Origin: Anomaloglossus baeobatrachus | Lineage: Eukaryota > Chordata > Amphibia > Anura > Aromobatidae | Length of the DNA: 64,000 nucleotides | Reading direction: 5' to 3' | Assembly: GCF_048569485.1 (NCBI RefSeq) | Contig: NC_134357.1 | Location: 477,673,260-477,737,259 of the forward strand | Position numbers and translations under genes: made by a program | Notes under the pieces: generated by a model | The model's input: the letters and a program-made list of their open reading frames with translations, nothing else | What the model was told of the DNA's origin: nothing | The model's database searches: none | Part shown: in pieces, positions 10,209-22,482 of the stretch | How positions within the stretch are numbered: the stretch's first letter is position 1 | Layout of the letters: each line of letters begins with the position of its first letter

Positions 10209-12328
10209 GTGAGTGAAATACGTATTGAATGCATCACCAATTTTTGAAATAAATATATTTCTAAAGGTGCTATTGACATGAATTTCTCACCAGATGTCAG
10301 TAACAACCCATCCAATCCATACAGGCCAAGAAATCAAACCAGAAATGTCCATAAATTACGTTATGTGTAATAATGAGAAATGACACAGGGAAAAAGTATT
10401 GAACACGCTTACTGAAATAAAATTAATACTTCATACAAAAGCCTTTGTTGGTGATGACAGCTTCAAGATGCCTCCTGTATGGAACTAGTGCCATGCATTG
10501 CTTAGGCGTGATTTTGGCCCATTCTTCCACAAACACTCTTCAAATCCTGAAGGTCCTGTGGGCTCCTATGAGCTCTGAGCTTTCGTTCCCTCCATAAATT
10601 GCCAATTGGCTTCAGGTTTTCAGTTTTCAGTGATTGGCTCGGCCATTCTGGCAGCTTTATTTATTTTTCTCTGAATCCAATTGAGAGTTTGCTTGACTGT
10701 GTGTTTGGGATCATTGTGTTGTTGAAACGTCCAGCCTCGTTTTATCTTCATCATCCATGGCAGCAGATTTTTATCAAGAATGTCTATGTACATTTGTCCA
10801 TTCATCCTTTCTTCAATTATATGAAGTTTTCCAGTTCCGTATGCTGAAAAACAGCCCCACACCATGATGTTCCATCCCCCGAACTTTACTGTTGGTATGG
10901 TGTTTTTGAGGTGATATGATGTGCCACCTTTTGGCCTCCACACAACTTGTGCGTTATGACATTCAAAGAGTTCAATTTTGGTCTCATCTGACCTGAATAT
11001 ATTCTCCCAGTACTTGTTACATGTTGTTGAGCAAACCTTAAACCCTCTTGCCCATGCTTTTTGTTTAACAATGGAGTCTTGCATGGTAACCATGCATAGA
11101 AGTCATGGAGGATGTGTGCATTACTTATTTTTTTCTGTTAAACAATTGCACCTGCTGATTTCAGGTCTTTCTGTAGGTCTCCACAGGCGATCCTAGGCTC
11201 TTGGACCATTTCTTTTCACTCTTCTGTTTAAAACCTGGCAGTAGCACATGGCAGTGGCCAGTTTATGGTGAAATTATGTTTTTTCCACTTAGGGCTCAAA
11301 CAGTGCTCACTGGAACCTTCAGAAGTTTAGACATTTTTCTGTAACCAATGCCATCACTATGTTTTGCAACTGTAACTCTCGTGGGTGTGGACCCACTGCA
11401 TTACGGGCCGGGCTTATCCTGGAAAGGCATAATTATGTGACTACCTGGTATTTGGTGGAACATCTAATGGTGAGGATAGCCTTAGTTGCAGGTAGTTACC
11501 AGGTACCACTCCTGGGCAGTCCCCAGTGGGTCAGAGACACAGGTACAAAGTTCAATGTGCTAAGGCAAAGCCTTAGTCTAAGAATCTGAGGTCAGGGAAG
11601 GCAGCACTGGTTCAGTATAAATAATAGAGAATTAGGAGCAGAGGGATCAGGATAAACTGCAAATAAGCTGGGTCAATAGGAAAAGAAACAGAGTGAAATA
11701 TCACAAACAGGAACTAGAGACAAGCTACTAGAGACAGTACACAGCAGGGATACGTTTCTGCCGGAACTGGCCACACATCCCTATAGCCAGGTGGAGACAG
11801 GAGGGATATGCAGCAGAGTTGGAAGAGCTAGATGAGGACTCAGTGTGGCAGGCTGACACTGGAAAAAGCAGAGCAATGAATGCAGTGAGTAGCACAGAGC
11901 TGGGGACGCATGCGCATTACCGCCGTAACAGCAACAATAGGTTGCGAAGGTTTTGAGACAACTTACTGGTTTTGCCCATCATGAGATGTTTCTTGTGTTT
12001 CACTTTGGTAAGGAGACACCTTTTTATAGGCCATCAGTTGAACAAGCTGATATTATTTTTCACTTAGTGGCAGGATTGCTTTCTAATTACTGATAGATTT
12101 CAGCTTGTGTCATAACTTTCCATGGCTTTTCCACCTCTCGTGGATGTGTTCAATACTTTCTCCCTCTGTTATTTCTCATTTTTATACAAAACTTAACTTA
12201 TGGACATCTATAGTTTGATTTATTTGCCTGTGTGGATTGGATGGGTTGTTACCAATATCTGGTAAGCATTTTAGAAATATTTTTATTTGGAAAATTGGTG
12301 ACATATTCAATACTTATTTTACCTGCTG
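10209..12328 (-). mobile_element. Tc1/mariner element with IR/DR ends, split by a solo LTR
   Basis: Inverted ends of about 200 bp each hold two related words: TATTGAA(T/C)..(A/G)TCACC-like at the outer edge and AAGTATTGAACAC-like inside (IR/DR layout, as in Sleeping Beauty-type elements). TA dinucleotides flank the ends (10207-10208 and 12329-12330). The - strand transposase keeps '[10 protein letters not shown]' (first Asp), '[13 protein letters not shown]' and '[11 protein letters not shown]' (second Asp) at about 10620-11093. Its N-terminal half, toward 11.1-12.1 kb, is degenerate. The third catalytic region survives only in part. A 560-bp solo LTR sits inside at 11371-11930. Confidence 0.8.
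11371..11930. mobile_element. Solo LTR with 5-bp target duplication, inside a Tc1 copy
   Basis: Begins TGTAACTCTCGTGGG and ends CGCCGTAACA, so it has TG...CA termini with a short inverted repeat. GCAAC flanks it exactly on both sides (11366-11370 and 11931-11935). No internal coding region is present, so it is a recombined solo LTR, probably Gypsy-type. It is younger than the Tc1 copy it interrupts. Confidence 0.75.
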
Positions 12329-12597
12329 TATATTATAAAGTTGCTTATTTTCATGAGTACTATTGATTTCTGAAATAAAAATTAAAAAGACGGTTACATT
12401 TTAATAATTAAACAATGCACAAGCAAAATATTACCAATAATTAGTTTACAAGGATTATTTTGACACAAAACTATCCATGTGTCTTCCGTGCAACATCCGA
12501 TGTGATCGGTACTGGAAAAAAATGCATGATACTGAAATGAATGGGTTTTTTATGTGTGAAAAGATGTGCAATGCCAGAAAAACAATAGATAAATGCT

Positions 12598-12602
12598 AGA
12601 TG

Positions 12603-12669
<67 letters not shown>

Positions 12670-12670
12670 C
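12598..12670. repeat. (GATA)n microsatellite
   Basis: About 18 nearly perfect tandem copies of the tetranucleotide GATA. Confidence 0.95.
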
Positions 12671-12774
12671 TATTTCTCATTGCAAGCACAGGCAAAGCTG
12701 CAGATGTAGGCTGTACCTTGCTGGTTATGGATAATAGAGGGGATACCACTCTGATTTTTATAGATTATTGAAAT

Positions 12775-13030
12775 AAATAATCTTAAAACATGGAAAGACC
12801 CCCCCCCATTTTTCATAACCAACCAAGGTACAGTGTACCGTTGGGGGCTGGTATTATTAGTGTGGGAAAGCACATGGTTATTTGGCCCTTCCCAGTTTGA
12901 AAATAGCAGCCCACAGCCACCTCAGAAGTGGTGCATTCATTAGCTGCACCAATTCTGTTGCTGAACCAAACTCTTCGTGATTGCCCTGGTGTGGTGGCAA
13001 TCAGGGTAATGGTTTATTAGGTTGATGCTA
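12775..13030. repeat. Interspersed repeat, family also at 33655-33900
   Basis: Shares the string of words 'CATTTTTCATAACCAACCAAGG', 'GGGGGCTGGTATTATTAG', 'TGGTTATTTG(G/T)CCCTTCCCA' and 'AAATAGCAGC..GCAGCCACC' with 33655-33900, and more loosely with 15940-16210 and 21770-21990. It is non-coding, and the element type is not recognised. Confidence 0.5.
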
Positions 13031-13074
13031 GCTGTGAAAACATGAAAGTGTGAAGATCCTCCTTCTAATTAGTA

Positions 13075-13455
13075 TGTCACCGCGACGTCACTAAGCAGCC
13101 ATCCAATAGAAGCGGAGGGGTGGAGATGAGCAGGACGTAACATCCCGCCCACCTCCTTCCTTCCGCATTGCCGGTGGACGCAGGTAAGGAGATGTTTATC
13201 GTTCCTGCGGCGTCACACATAGCGATGTGTGCTGCCGCAGGAACGACAAACAACATCGTACCTGCAGCAGCAACGATATTAAGGAAATGAACGATGTGTC
13301 AATGAGCAAGGATTTTACACATTTTTGCGCTCGTTGATCGTCGCTCATTTCTGTCACACGCTGCGATGTTGCTACCGGCACCGGATGTGCGTCACTAACG
13401 ACGTGACCTTGAAGATATATCGGTAGCGATGTCGCAGCGTGTAAAGTACCCCTAA
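13075..13455. mobile_element. MITE-like repeat with 'CGCTGCGACATCGCTA' end
   Basis: The right edge reads GTCGCAGCGTGTAAAGTACC. The interior has several internally complementary blocks, for example around GTTCCTGCGGC / GCCGCAGGAAC at 13200-13245. The left end is not clear and may be truncated. It is non-coding. Confidence 0.45.
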
Positions 13456-13655
13456 GTCTAGATATGACAATATATTAGCTAGATAAACTACAAACCCACA
13501 TATATCCTAAACAACAATATACATAATAAAACAGAGAACATAAAGTAAAGATGACTAGCACATTCATAGGACATGATAGTGATGGCTAATATTAAGGGGC
13601 TGTCACGCAGAAAACAAGTCTATAAAGGAGGACTTGTACCGCTTTGATTAGATTG

Positions 13656-14923
13656 TGTGACGCCCTGGGCAAGCCAGGGGTCACAGGTCACACCACCACA
13701 TGCACCCCACATTCCCTGCAGGTACACCAAGCTAACCCAAAATCCTTGTTGCCTTCCTCCAGGGGCTGATGTCCACACCAGGGGGTGGGCCAGGCGGTTG
13801 GCTCCGCCCACCGAAGAGTTCACAGCCCTGGAGGCGGGAAAACCAGGCAGATCAGAGAGAGAGTTTGAAGTGTGAGGAGTAAACAGTGAAGCTAGGGAGG
13901 TGAAAGTAGAAGGAGGTGAAGTGGTAGAGGAGCTTAGGAGAGAAGCTGAAGTAAAGTGAAAAGAAACAGTTTTGTAAAGCCTGAAGTTGGTCCGGGTGTG
14001 TGCCCCGGACAGTGACAGCAAGGTCAGCAGACGGCGGTGATAGTCTGCAGGGGGACTGCTCGGAGGTTGCTGGAAGGACCACGGACGGGTGGTGACCCGG
14101 CGGTAACGGAGCAGTATACGAAGAACAGTCAGCACCAGGGCAGGGGCCTTTCGGATCCCGGCAAGGCTAGGAGTCGCCATAATTTGCCAAATCCGTCAGT
14201 GAAGGGGACGTCTGTCTCCTAACAACCAAGTCCCGATTGAAGGCAACAGCCCGACCCTGAAGGGGAGACACCGCCACCGCCAGGGCACCAGTTTCCCAGG
14301 GCCAGCGCCTGCGGGCAAGAGTAGAGCTCCTTCGGCCCAGCTTGAAGCCGAGGAGTGGGTAACCGGTGGGAACCCATCGCTACCAAAAGGACTTTACATA
14401 GGTGCAGGGAAGAGACCGTCACCGCTAACTGCAGGGAACATCAGCACCGTGAACCGTCCGAGGGACCCGTCCAACCAGCCGTTTGTTTACCGAGAACTGT
14501 GTCGTGTTTACTGGCTGAGTGAGTACCTCCGTGCCCTGCGGCACAGCGCTGTCCCTGCGCCCCTGCACCTCCACAGATACCATCCCCGCCTGTCCACCAT
14601 CCCAATCCCATCACCGGGCCCCGGGAGCACCACAACCCCTACCCACGGAGGGCACATCAACAACTGGCTGCTCCATACCATCACTCCCGGGCTCCCCATA
14701 CAGAGCAGCGGTGGTGTTAACAAATCACCACAACCGTGGGTGGCGTCACGGACAATAAACCCAAAACTCCAATTCCCCTTTTCACTCACGGGCGAGGAGC
14801 GCCGCTCGAGTCCCCGGGATCCGGCCCATCGCTCGAGCCACCGAGCAGCGGCATGCCGCAGCAGCCGCGGCAGCCGGACCCGAGCAGAGAGAGAGCGCGG
14901 CGTCCCCTCCTCCGCCCGCGACA
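13656..14923 (+). mobile_element. Solo LTR, about 1.27 kb, with 4-bp target duplication
   Basis: Begins TGTGACGCCCTGGGC and ends CCGCCCGCGACA. ATTG flanks both sides (13652-13655 and 14924-14927). The GC-rich body carries an AATAAA (about 14755) in the last fifth, as expected for an LTR read on +. No internal gag or pol is attached, so this is a fossil solo LTR, probably Gypsy-type. It looks structurally complete. Confidence 0.7.
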
Positions 14924-14927
14924 ATTG

Positions 14928-15415
14928 TAGAATACAAAGGCTCTTTGATAGAGTGGTTTCTGGATTCCCCACTCAGCGATACCAGAGGAAATGCAGACGG
15001 ACATTGGTGCGGTTCAAGTTGAGTTAATTGAAAAGGAGCTGGAGTATTAATGCTGTAATACATTTTAATATTGTTCGGCGGGCAACCATCTTGCCTGACT
15101 CTCCCATACACTGGAGCATTCAGGGATGTCGGCAGTGGGAGCACAGCGGGCAATATGTAGAAGTGACAAAATAAAGCACAGCAGAATGTATCCTGCGCCT
15201 GCACAGAAGGACCTAGCATAGCATAGTATGCTGCGCAGGTACCTGCATAATGATTCCAGTATTGGAAGCTAGCTGAAAGAGTGTATAAGGTTTTACAAGG
15301 ACACAGATAAACCCTGGCTAATAATGAGTGAGACCTTGACAGTTTATGCCATTACAGTAGGGTTTTTAAATGATTTTAAGATGTGTGTGTTTCCTGGTTC
15401 CAATAAAAATCCAGT
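14928..15415. other. Intergenic stretch, nothing recognised
   Basis: No convincing coding frame, repeat end or tandem structure was seen. Confidence 0.3.
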
Positions 15416-15419
15416 TTAA

Positions 15420-16780
15420 GGCCTAATGCGCACGCTGCATTTTTGCTGCATTTTGGGGCACCAAACTACATACATTTCATTCCCCAGAAAAGTCTATGAG
15501 ATTTTATTTTTGCTGTGTGCACGTTGCAGCTTTTTTTGGCTGCATCTTTGTGGTGACTGATCGCTGCTCAGTCTCTGCCCTGAATTTACAGCGTGTGGTC
15601 ATGCACCATGATCACATGCTGTGAATCGTCAGGGCTGGTATCGTCGTTCGACCTCGTGTGGAGTATGACAGAGCTGCAGGGGTGTTTTGGGGATTAACAA
15701 AGTGGTGAAAAAGGGTGTTTTTTTATATTTTATTTCAAATAAAGGATTTTTTCGGTGTTTGTGTTCTTTTCTTTTCATTTACAGATTAGTAATGGTGGGG
15801 GTTTCATAGATGCCTTCCATTAATAATCTAGAGCTTAGTGGCATCTGTGAGATGACATTAACTGCTTATTACCCCGATTGCTAGCGCACCAGAGCAATCG
15901 GAAAGAGCCCAGTAAAGTGCTGGGACTGTCACATCTAATAGATTGGAACAATTTTGGGTGACTGCAGGCTGCTATTTTTAGGCTGAGGGGAGCCCAATAA
16001 GCATGGGTTTCTCCAGTCTGAGAATACCAGCCCCCACGTTTCGGGGTTTTTCTTGGGGCTGCATACCGTTTTTTTATTATTTATATAAATAATTTTTTTT
16101 AAAACAAAGCCTCACGGGGTTCCGTCTTTCCTTCTATTTGGATACACAGCCAAGATAAGCGCACACCTGGGGGCTGCAGCCTGTAGCTGTATGCTTTATC
16201 TGTACTGGGTATTATAATATGGGGGGACTCTACGTCAATATTTTTTTTATTATTTATTTATTTTTACAGTGCGATAGTGACACGTAAACAAGGAATGGGC
16301 TAGGAAACATCAGACATGCAGTCACACAAGCTGGGGGCACGTTTGATTGCAACCAATCAAAGACACCGGTGGGTGGGGAAAGTAGTGACTATTTATGAGG
16401 CTAATGAGCAGCCAGAGAAGTGAACGAGAGGCCGTGGGAGCAGTTATGCCAGTTATTCGGTAAGTATAACATGCCCGTTTTAATATTTATTCTTTATTTT
16501 TACCTTATTTTTTTATTTCCAGAGTGCCGGATCTGGCACTTGGGTGCCTTTGAACCCACGGGGGTCAGACTTTACAGCCCAGGACTACCCATCACTATTT
16601 TTCACCCATTGAATAAAAGAATGTACTGTGGAAAAACGCCTCAAAAACGCAACTAAAAATGCCTCAAAAACACATGTGATTTTTGGATGCTTTTTTGAGA
16701 CCCAGGCTGCATTTCTTTGACCACAGGATGAAATTCTGTGGTCAACACAAAGATGCAGCGTACTAATGCATTTCTACTAA
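15420..16780. mobile_element. Probable MITE or composite repeat with 'GCATTAG..CGCTGCAT' ends
   Basis: The left edge AATGCGCACGCTGCATTTTT and the right edge GATGCAGCGTACTAATGCAT are imperfect inverted copies. The interior is non-coding and includes the 'GCTGCTATTTTTAGGCTG' repeat words also seen at 21950 and 33770. A related arm lies at 22310-22450. Confidence 0.4.
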
Positions 16781-17284
16781 TAGATATGATTGCATTGTGA
16801 GAGACACGAAGACCATGCCAGAGTGAATGCAGTGCTGCTGAAGTGCTTGCCAGCGGACTGTCACAATTACTAGTAAACTGTCAGCTCATTGCTGTACCTC
16901 TGCTCAAGCTGTAGCCCTTTAGTGAGAATTTGCAACCATTAAGCTTTTTGACTTACAACGATTAAAATTTTGAGCTAGTGCTGAATTCCTTTTGTCATTA
17001 CTGGGTAGGGAAACCACTCAGTCCATCAATAGCAAGTATATGCATACTTTTAAAAAGAACAAACCATAGCACCCATGCACCAACCCTTACAAGCAACACA
17101 ATACATTATCTCTTAAAGGATAGTTTGTAAGCTTCGCTCCAAATGAACCATAGTTTAAGCTAGAGGTGTCAAACTCATTTTCACAGAGGGCCAAATCAGC
17201 ATTACGGAAGCCTTCAAAGGCTTACTTGTAATTGTAAGGGCTCATGCAGAAGTCCATGCAAAACGGTATGAGCATAGACTGCAA
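16781..17284. other. Intergenic stretch; possible hAT-like edge
   Basis: Mostly unremarkable. 'GAGGTGTCAAACTCATTTTC' at about 17163 resembles the outer edge of hAT-type elements (compare the MITE at 42424-43258), but no partner end was found. Confidence 0.25.
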
Positions 17285-17662
17285 TGCACAAACTGGCCTG
17301 GGGCTATAAGAGTTCTTTTCCTGGGATGTAGGGCTATACGAGAGCTGTCCCTGGGTTGAAGGGCTAAGGGTGCTGTCCCTGGGTTGTAGGGCTAAAGACG
17401 CTGTCCCTGGGTTGTTGGGCTAAGAGCGCTGTCCCTGGGTTGTAGGGCTAAGGGCGCTGTCCCTGGGTTGTAGGGCTAAGGGCGCTGTCCCTGGGTGGTA
17501 GGGCTAAGGGCGCTATCACTGGGTTATAGGGCTAAGGGCGCTGTCCCTGGGTTGTAGGGCTAAGGGCGCTGTACCTGGGTTGTAGGACTAAGGGTGCTGT
17601 CCCTGGGTTGTAGGGCTAAGGGCGCTGTCCCTGGGTTGTAGGGCTAATAGCGCTGTCCCTGA
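17285..17662. repeat. 28-bp minisatellite
   Basis: About 13 tandem copies of a 28-bp unit with the core GGGCTAAGGGCGCTGTCCCT then GGGTTGTA. Units differ by single substitutions such as GGGTGGTA and GGGTTATA. Confidence 0.9.
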
Positions 17663-18360
17663 GTACGGGGACTCCTGGTAACCAGTCAAGAATGGGGAGC
17701 AGGTCCCTAGAGCCAGACATCCATTTAGTGGTCTGCTAAACCTGCCAGTGGGGTGGACAACAAGTCCCACACCAACCAACACAGAGTCCGAGCATTAGCA
17801 GCAATGAGGGGGCCCATAAGGAGGATCGAGCCTGGAGCCATCTTCCTTGGTCTACGCTGTCAGCAAACGGGCCAGAAAGGGGAGAAAAGGCAGTTGCGAC
17901 TTCCCTGGATGAATCCCACGGTACTTTAAGTCAGAGATTGTCCGAAACAAGAAGTGCCAGAAAGGCGAGTTGGCAGTTACCCTTATACCAGCCTGAAGGA
18001 TACCTGGTTCTCTCTTGGTGTATCTCAGCATCGCCCAGGTGCCACTTGAAACATTTGAAAGTGAGTAAAAACCAGTTGCAAGACACTTTGGACTGAGACT
18101 GAGTCATTCTGCAACCTGTTGTTCTGCACACATATACCCGAGCCCCTGGGGCCAGCCTCACTCTCAGGAGGCCACACCACCCAACTGCAGTTTCCATCAG
18201 CCCCAGACGCTCATTAAAACTGCAGTGGCGGTCACCCATAACCCTGACCGCAAACGAGAGTTTACCTACTGTTGCCAGAGAAGATCCCAAAGAGAAGTCC
18301 CTGCGGCGTCCCTGGAGGTGGAGCGGTGTCCCTGATGCGACTGCCGTGGCATGGGGCGAC
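17663..18360 (-). repeat. LTR-like interspersed remnant
   Basis: GC-rich non-coding block with 'CACCTGGGCGATGCTGAG' on the - strand and other words I associate with amphibian LTR sequences. No clean TG...CA borders or target duplication were found. It is probably an LTR fossil into which the adjoining minisatellite expanded. Confidence 0.3.
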
Positions 18361-18361
18361 T

Positions 18362-18452
18362 CACATACATACTGTACATACATACATACACACATACATT
18401 CATACATACATATATACATACATACACACATAGATACATACACACATACATT
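18362..18452. repeat. (CATA)n microsatellite
   Basis: Imperfect tandem CATA/CACA tetranucleotides over about 90 bases. Confidence 0.85.
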
Positions 18453-19756
18453 CAACTTTATATATTAGATTTTGGTTAATAATTGACCCAAAACGGGTTT
18501 ATTCTGATTTCATGTCAGATAGTGAGAAAAACATGCAGATGTGTCTTTTTAGATAGTGTATGTAAATTTCTGGTTTCAACTGTATAAAAAGATATGTACA
18601 ATTGTATTTCTGTGGAGCAGATGTAGGCCACATATAAGAATAGAGTTTAATCTCAGTGTTTTTAAAGGGATGACAGGTTTCCTTTAAATTCTTCTCTAGT
18701 AATTCCCTAATACAGTATTATGGAATCAAAGTGGTAATTAGATGAGAAGAGGCGCTGTTTAAGGTAGCCTGTATTCCCACCAGGGACGGACATATCATTG
18801 GTGCAACATGTGCAGCCGCACAAGGGCTGAAGACATAAGGGGGGTCCATTTTCACCTCCAAAGCAGGTAGAATTGTGCATGTTGATGAGCTCTTGGGCTG
18901 CAAAGGATCCATATACTGTTCTTGTACAGGGGTCCTTTTCTGTCTGTGTCCGGCAGTGATTCCCACCATGTGCTGTGCTGTAGACAGAGATAGTGTCCAA
19001 GTACTTATCTAGAGATTGTGGTCAAGGTAGAGTTCTTTGGGGGCATGTTCTTCTGGCAGCCAGCAATTGGGGGACATATCCTGCCAGCCCAACCTAGCTG
19101 CACCCTTGTCCTCAACTTTAATTTTGCACCTGTTTTCCTTTTGGTATATTCCCTATTTCTCACCCTATGGGCCAATTCATCATTTGCATAGTCAATTTTC
19201 ACAGAGATTTTTTTTCTCATGCCAAATTGTGGCCTGAGAAAAAAAGCGTTGGTTGGCACTGCCCCATAGTATAACATTGGAGCGAGTGCTATCTGATAAA
19301 ACATCACATACCACTCATCCGATCATCCGATCTATGCGCCAGTGTGAGTGTACTCTAAAAAAGGCGCAAATGTAAAGATGAATATGGCACAAACAAAAAA
19401 CAGCTGCGAGACATACAAAAGTAGACAAAAAAGGAGGCAAAAGGGACAATGAATTGGCTTCTGTGTCAAGATTGCCTCACATCTTGATCAAAGTCACCAC
19501 TGAACAGATATTCTTTTATGGAATATGCCGCTCCTGAGATTGATGGGTGGCATAGGAGCGGAGAAGGAACAGGTGAACTGTGGTTGCAAGGAGTTTCTCT
19601 TGTTCTTTCATGATGACCTCTGAAGTGTCCCCTATTTTGGTCAATTTCTTGTAGATATTTTGCCTAAAGACTGATTCTAGGACATCTGAGGAAACCAAGT
19701 AGAGCATGCTCATTAGAGGATGTGTGCTGATCTGGATTTTCTGCAGCCGTATGGAC
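18453..19756. other. Intergenic stretch, mostly unrecognised
   Basis: No coding frame of substance. About 19250-19370 ('GGCACTGCCCCATAGTATAA', 'CATCCGATC') has the look of an old MITE. The rest shows nothing. Confidence 0.3.
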
Positions 19757-20590
19757 CAGTACAAGAAAATAAGTATTTGATACGCTGCTAATTTTGCAAG
19801 TTTTCCCACCTACAAAGAATGGAGGGGTCTGTAATTTTTATCGTAGGTACACTACAACTGTGACAGAATAAAGAAAAAACACAGAAAATCACATTGGATG
19901 ATTTCTAAATAATTAATTTGCATTGCTTTACATAAAATAAGTATTTGATACAGTGGAAAAACAGAGCTTAATATTTGGTACAGAAACCTTTGTTTGCAAT
20001 TACAGAGGTCAGACGTTTCCTTTAGTTCTTGACCAAGTTTGCACATACTGCAGCAGGGATTTTGGCCCACTCCTCTATACATATCTTCTTAAGATCTTTC
20101 AGGTTTCGGGGCCGTCGCTGGGCAAAATTGAGTTATAGATCCCTCCAAAGAGCTTCTATTGGGTTCAGGTCTGGAGACGGCTAGGCCACTCCAGGACCTT
20201 GAAATGCTTCTTCCGGAGCCACTTTTTAGTTGCCTTGGCTGTGTGTTTCGGGTCATTGTCATGCTGTAAGGATCGGCCATGACCCACCTCCAATGCTCCT
20301 ACTGAGGGAAGGAGGGTGTTGGCCAAAATATCGCGATACATGACCCCATGCATTCTCCCTTCAATACGATACAGCTGTTCTGTCCCCTTTGCAGAAAAAC
20401 ATACCCAAAGTGTGATGTTTCAACCCCCCATGCTTTACGGTTTTGATGGTGTTCTTCAGATTGTACTCATCCTTCTTCATACTCCAAACACTGCGAGTGG
20501 AGTTGATACCAAAAACTACCATTTTGGTCTCATCTGACCACATGTCTCCTTTGAATCATCAAGCTGGTCATCAGCGAACCTCAAATATGT
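19757..20590 (-). mobile_element. Tc1/mariner element, 5'-truncated
   Basis: The left end carries the repeated word AAAATAAGTATTTGATAC at 19766 and 19931 (IR/DR layout). The - strand transposase retains 'WSDETKMVVFGIN' (first Asp, near 20540) and '[17 protein letters not shown]' (second Asp, near 20270), then '[12 protein letters not shown]'. The two lie in different frames, so at least one frameshift separates them. The 5' half with the DNA-binding region and the right inverted repeat is missing beyond about 20590. Confidence 0.8.
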
Positions 20591-21330
20591 GCGGTGAAAG
20601 ATGTGATGACTCTGTTTTGTGACAGAATGCACCCATAGGAGTGTGGATACAATGACTCTTGGTGGTGGAGTGGTTTCTCTGTAAGAAATGGCAAAAATAA
20701 TGCATGCATACAAAGATAATAGTGACAAAGATTTTAATCACATGGAGGCAATGAGCTTAAATAATTTTTAGGGGTCCAGGAAGCAAGTTGTATGACTGTA
20801 TCACGCGGAACCGAATATTGTGTAATATACTGTTTGGATTTCATTCTGCTTGCCGATGAGATTAACATACTTCCAGTACCGTGCCAACTAGCTTCTCTCA
20901 AAGGAACATTGACAAATTGAGAGAAGCAAATTGAGAAGTGAATCAACACATGCAAGTATGCAAATCACATGAGCTGTCACATTCAACTGCCCTAACCTGG
21001 TAACAGAACAGAATTCTAACCATGTGTATATAATGGTAACACCCTATAAATGCACTCTACACTTACAGGAATATGCCACCATGCTTCTCTCTGTGGTGGC
21101 ACTCCTCGCCCTTTCTCAATAATGGCAGTATTCCTGTACAAGTGGGCTTATTTCCTCCTCTTGGAACATACTTCCTAGTTTGTTATTCTGTGGCCTTCTT
21201 TGTATTATGTTACTCCTAATATCCATCTCTAGCTAGCAATTATTCAAAAACTCCTTGTTGGACTCCACAGCTCTTCTCATATGTGCCAGGCTGCCTGTCT
21301 GCGTCTGACCTCTGTTTCATAGCTCTCCTC
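20591..21330. other. Intergenic stretch, nothing recognised
   Basis: No open frame of interest, no tandem repeat and no clear element end. Confidence 0.3.
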
Positions 21331-21334
21331 ATGA

Positions 21335-22010
21335 GAGATGGGCGTACCTGCAGATGTCCGAGTTCGGTGGGTCTGGCCGGACTTAAAAGAAAAGTCTGGT
21401 TTCGGGTCCGGACTTGAACTCGAACAGGATTCCTGACACCAAACCCCATATAAGTCTATGGGGACCCGAACTTTAGTACTATAAAATGGTGTTATTAAGG
21501 GCTAGGGGGCTGCAAAAGAAAAGAAAATGGGGATTACAGCAGGAGAGCTATATGTATCAAGTCTCCCAGGCAGTTGTCACACTGCTTTTGGGTCAGCTTA
21601 TTAACCCTCATGCATATGCACTGCTTCTCCCACCCACCCTCTGTGACAGCATCTGTGATTGGTTGCAGGCAGACTGTTGGCGTGCCAGCATCAGTGATTG
21701 GTTGTAGACTGTAAAAATAAACAATTGGAAAAAATGTCATAGGGCCCCCTAGTATTTTCATACCCAGCGCAGATAAAGCAGACGGCTACAGGCTGCAACC
21801 CCCACCTGTGTGCGCTACCTTGGCTGTGTATCAACCTACGAGGGAAACCATATGGCTTTTTTTAAATTATTTAAATAAATCATTTTAAAAAATGGCATGC
21901 GGTCCCCCCCAATTTTGATATCTAGCCAAGCTAAAGCAGACAGCTGGGGGCTGCTATTCTCAGAGTGGGGAGCCAGATGGTTAAAAGAAAAAAAAAACAC
22001 TCTTTCTCCA
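21335..22010. repeat. Interspersed repeat fragments
   Basis: 21335-21480 is a block built on GGGTCCGGACTTGAACTCG. 21700-22010 contains the 'CAGCC...GGGGGCTGC' words shared with the family at 12775 and 33655. The sequence is non-coding and the edges are unclear. Confidence 0.35.
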
Positions 22011-22482
22011 ATTTATTAACCCCAAAACACCCTGCAGGTCCAGCGTAATCCACACAATGTACTATGATGGCCCCAAATCTGCTACATCTGTGGTCGTAGT
22101 GCCCAGTCACATTAGAAGTGTGATCGACTGCTACGGTGTCAAGGACACACTGAGTCGCGTGATGTCACTAAGTTCACGTGAGGTCACAGCTGGAGGTTCC
22201 CACTGTACCCCAGCTGTGACTTCAGATACACTCAATGAACTCGCTGATCTCATCTCAGGTGAACTAATTGAACTCAATACCGGATTAACAGATTAGCCAA
22301 TGTGTGCACATTGAGTATTTGGATGCAGACATTCTTGAACAAAATCTGCATTTCTGGGGGAAAAACGCACCAAAAAAGCATCAAAAACACATGTAGTTTT
22401 GGTGCGTTTTTTTTCCAGATGTAGATTTGGTGTAGAAATGTCTACAACCAAATACACAATGTACACACATTAAAATAGCCTA

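Noticed and set aside
14449-15219. Several GC-rich open frames of 145-190 codons
   Set aside because: They lie inside a solo LTR with clean TG...CA ends and a target duplication. Overlapping frames on both strands show the usual GC-rich artefact.
16420-16656. 78-codon + strand frame with a hydrophobic segment
   Set aside because: It falls inside a dispersed non-coding repeat (15420-16780) whose words recur elsewhere in the window.
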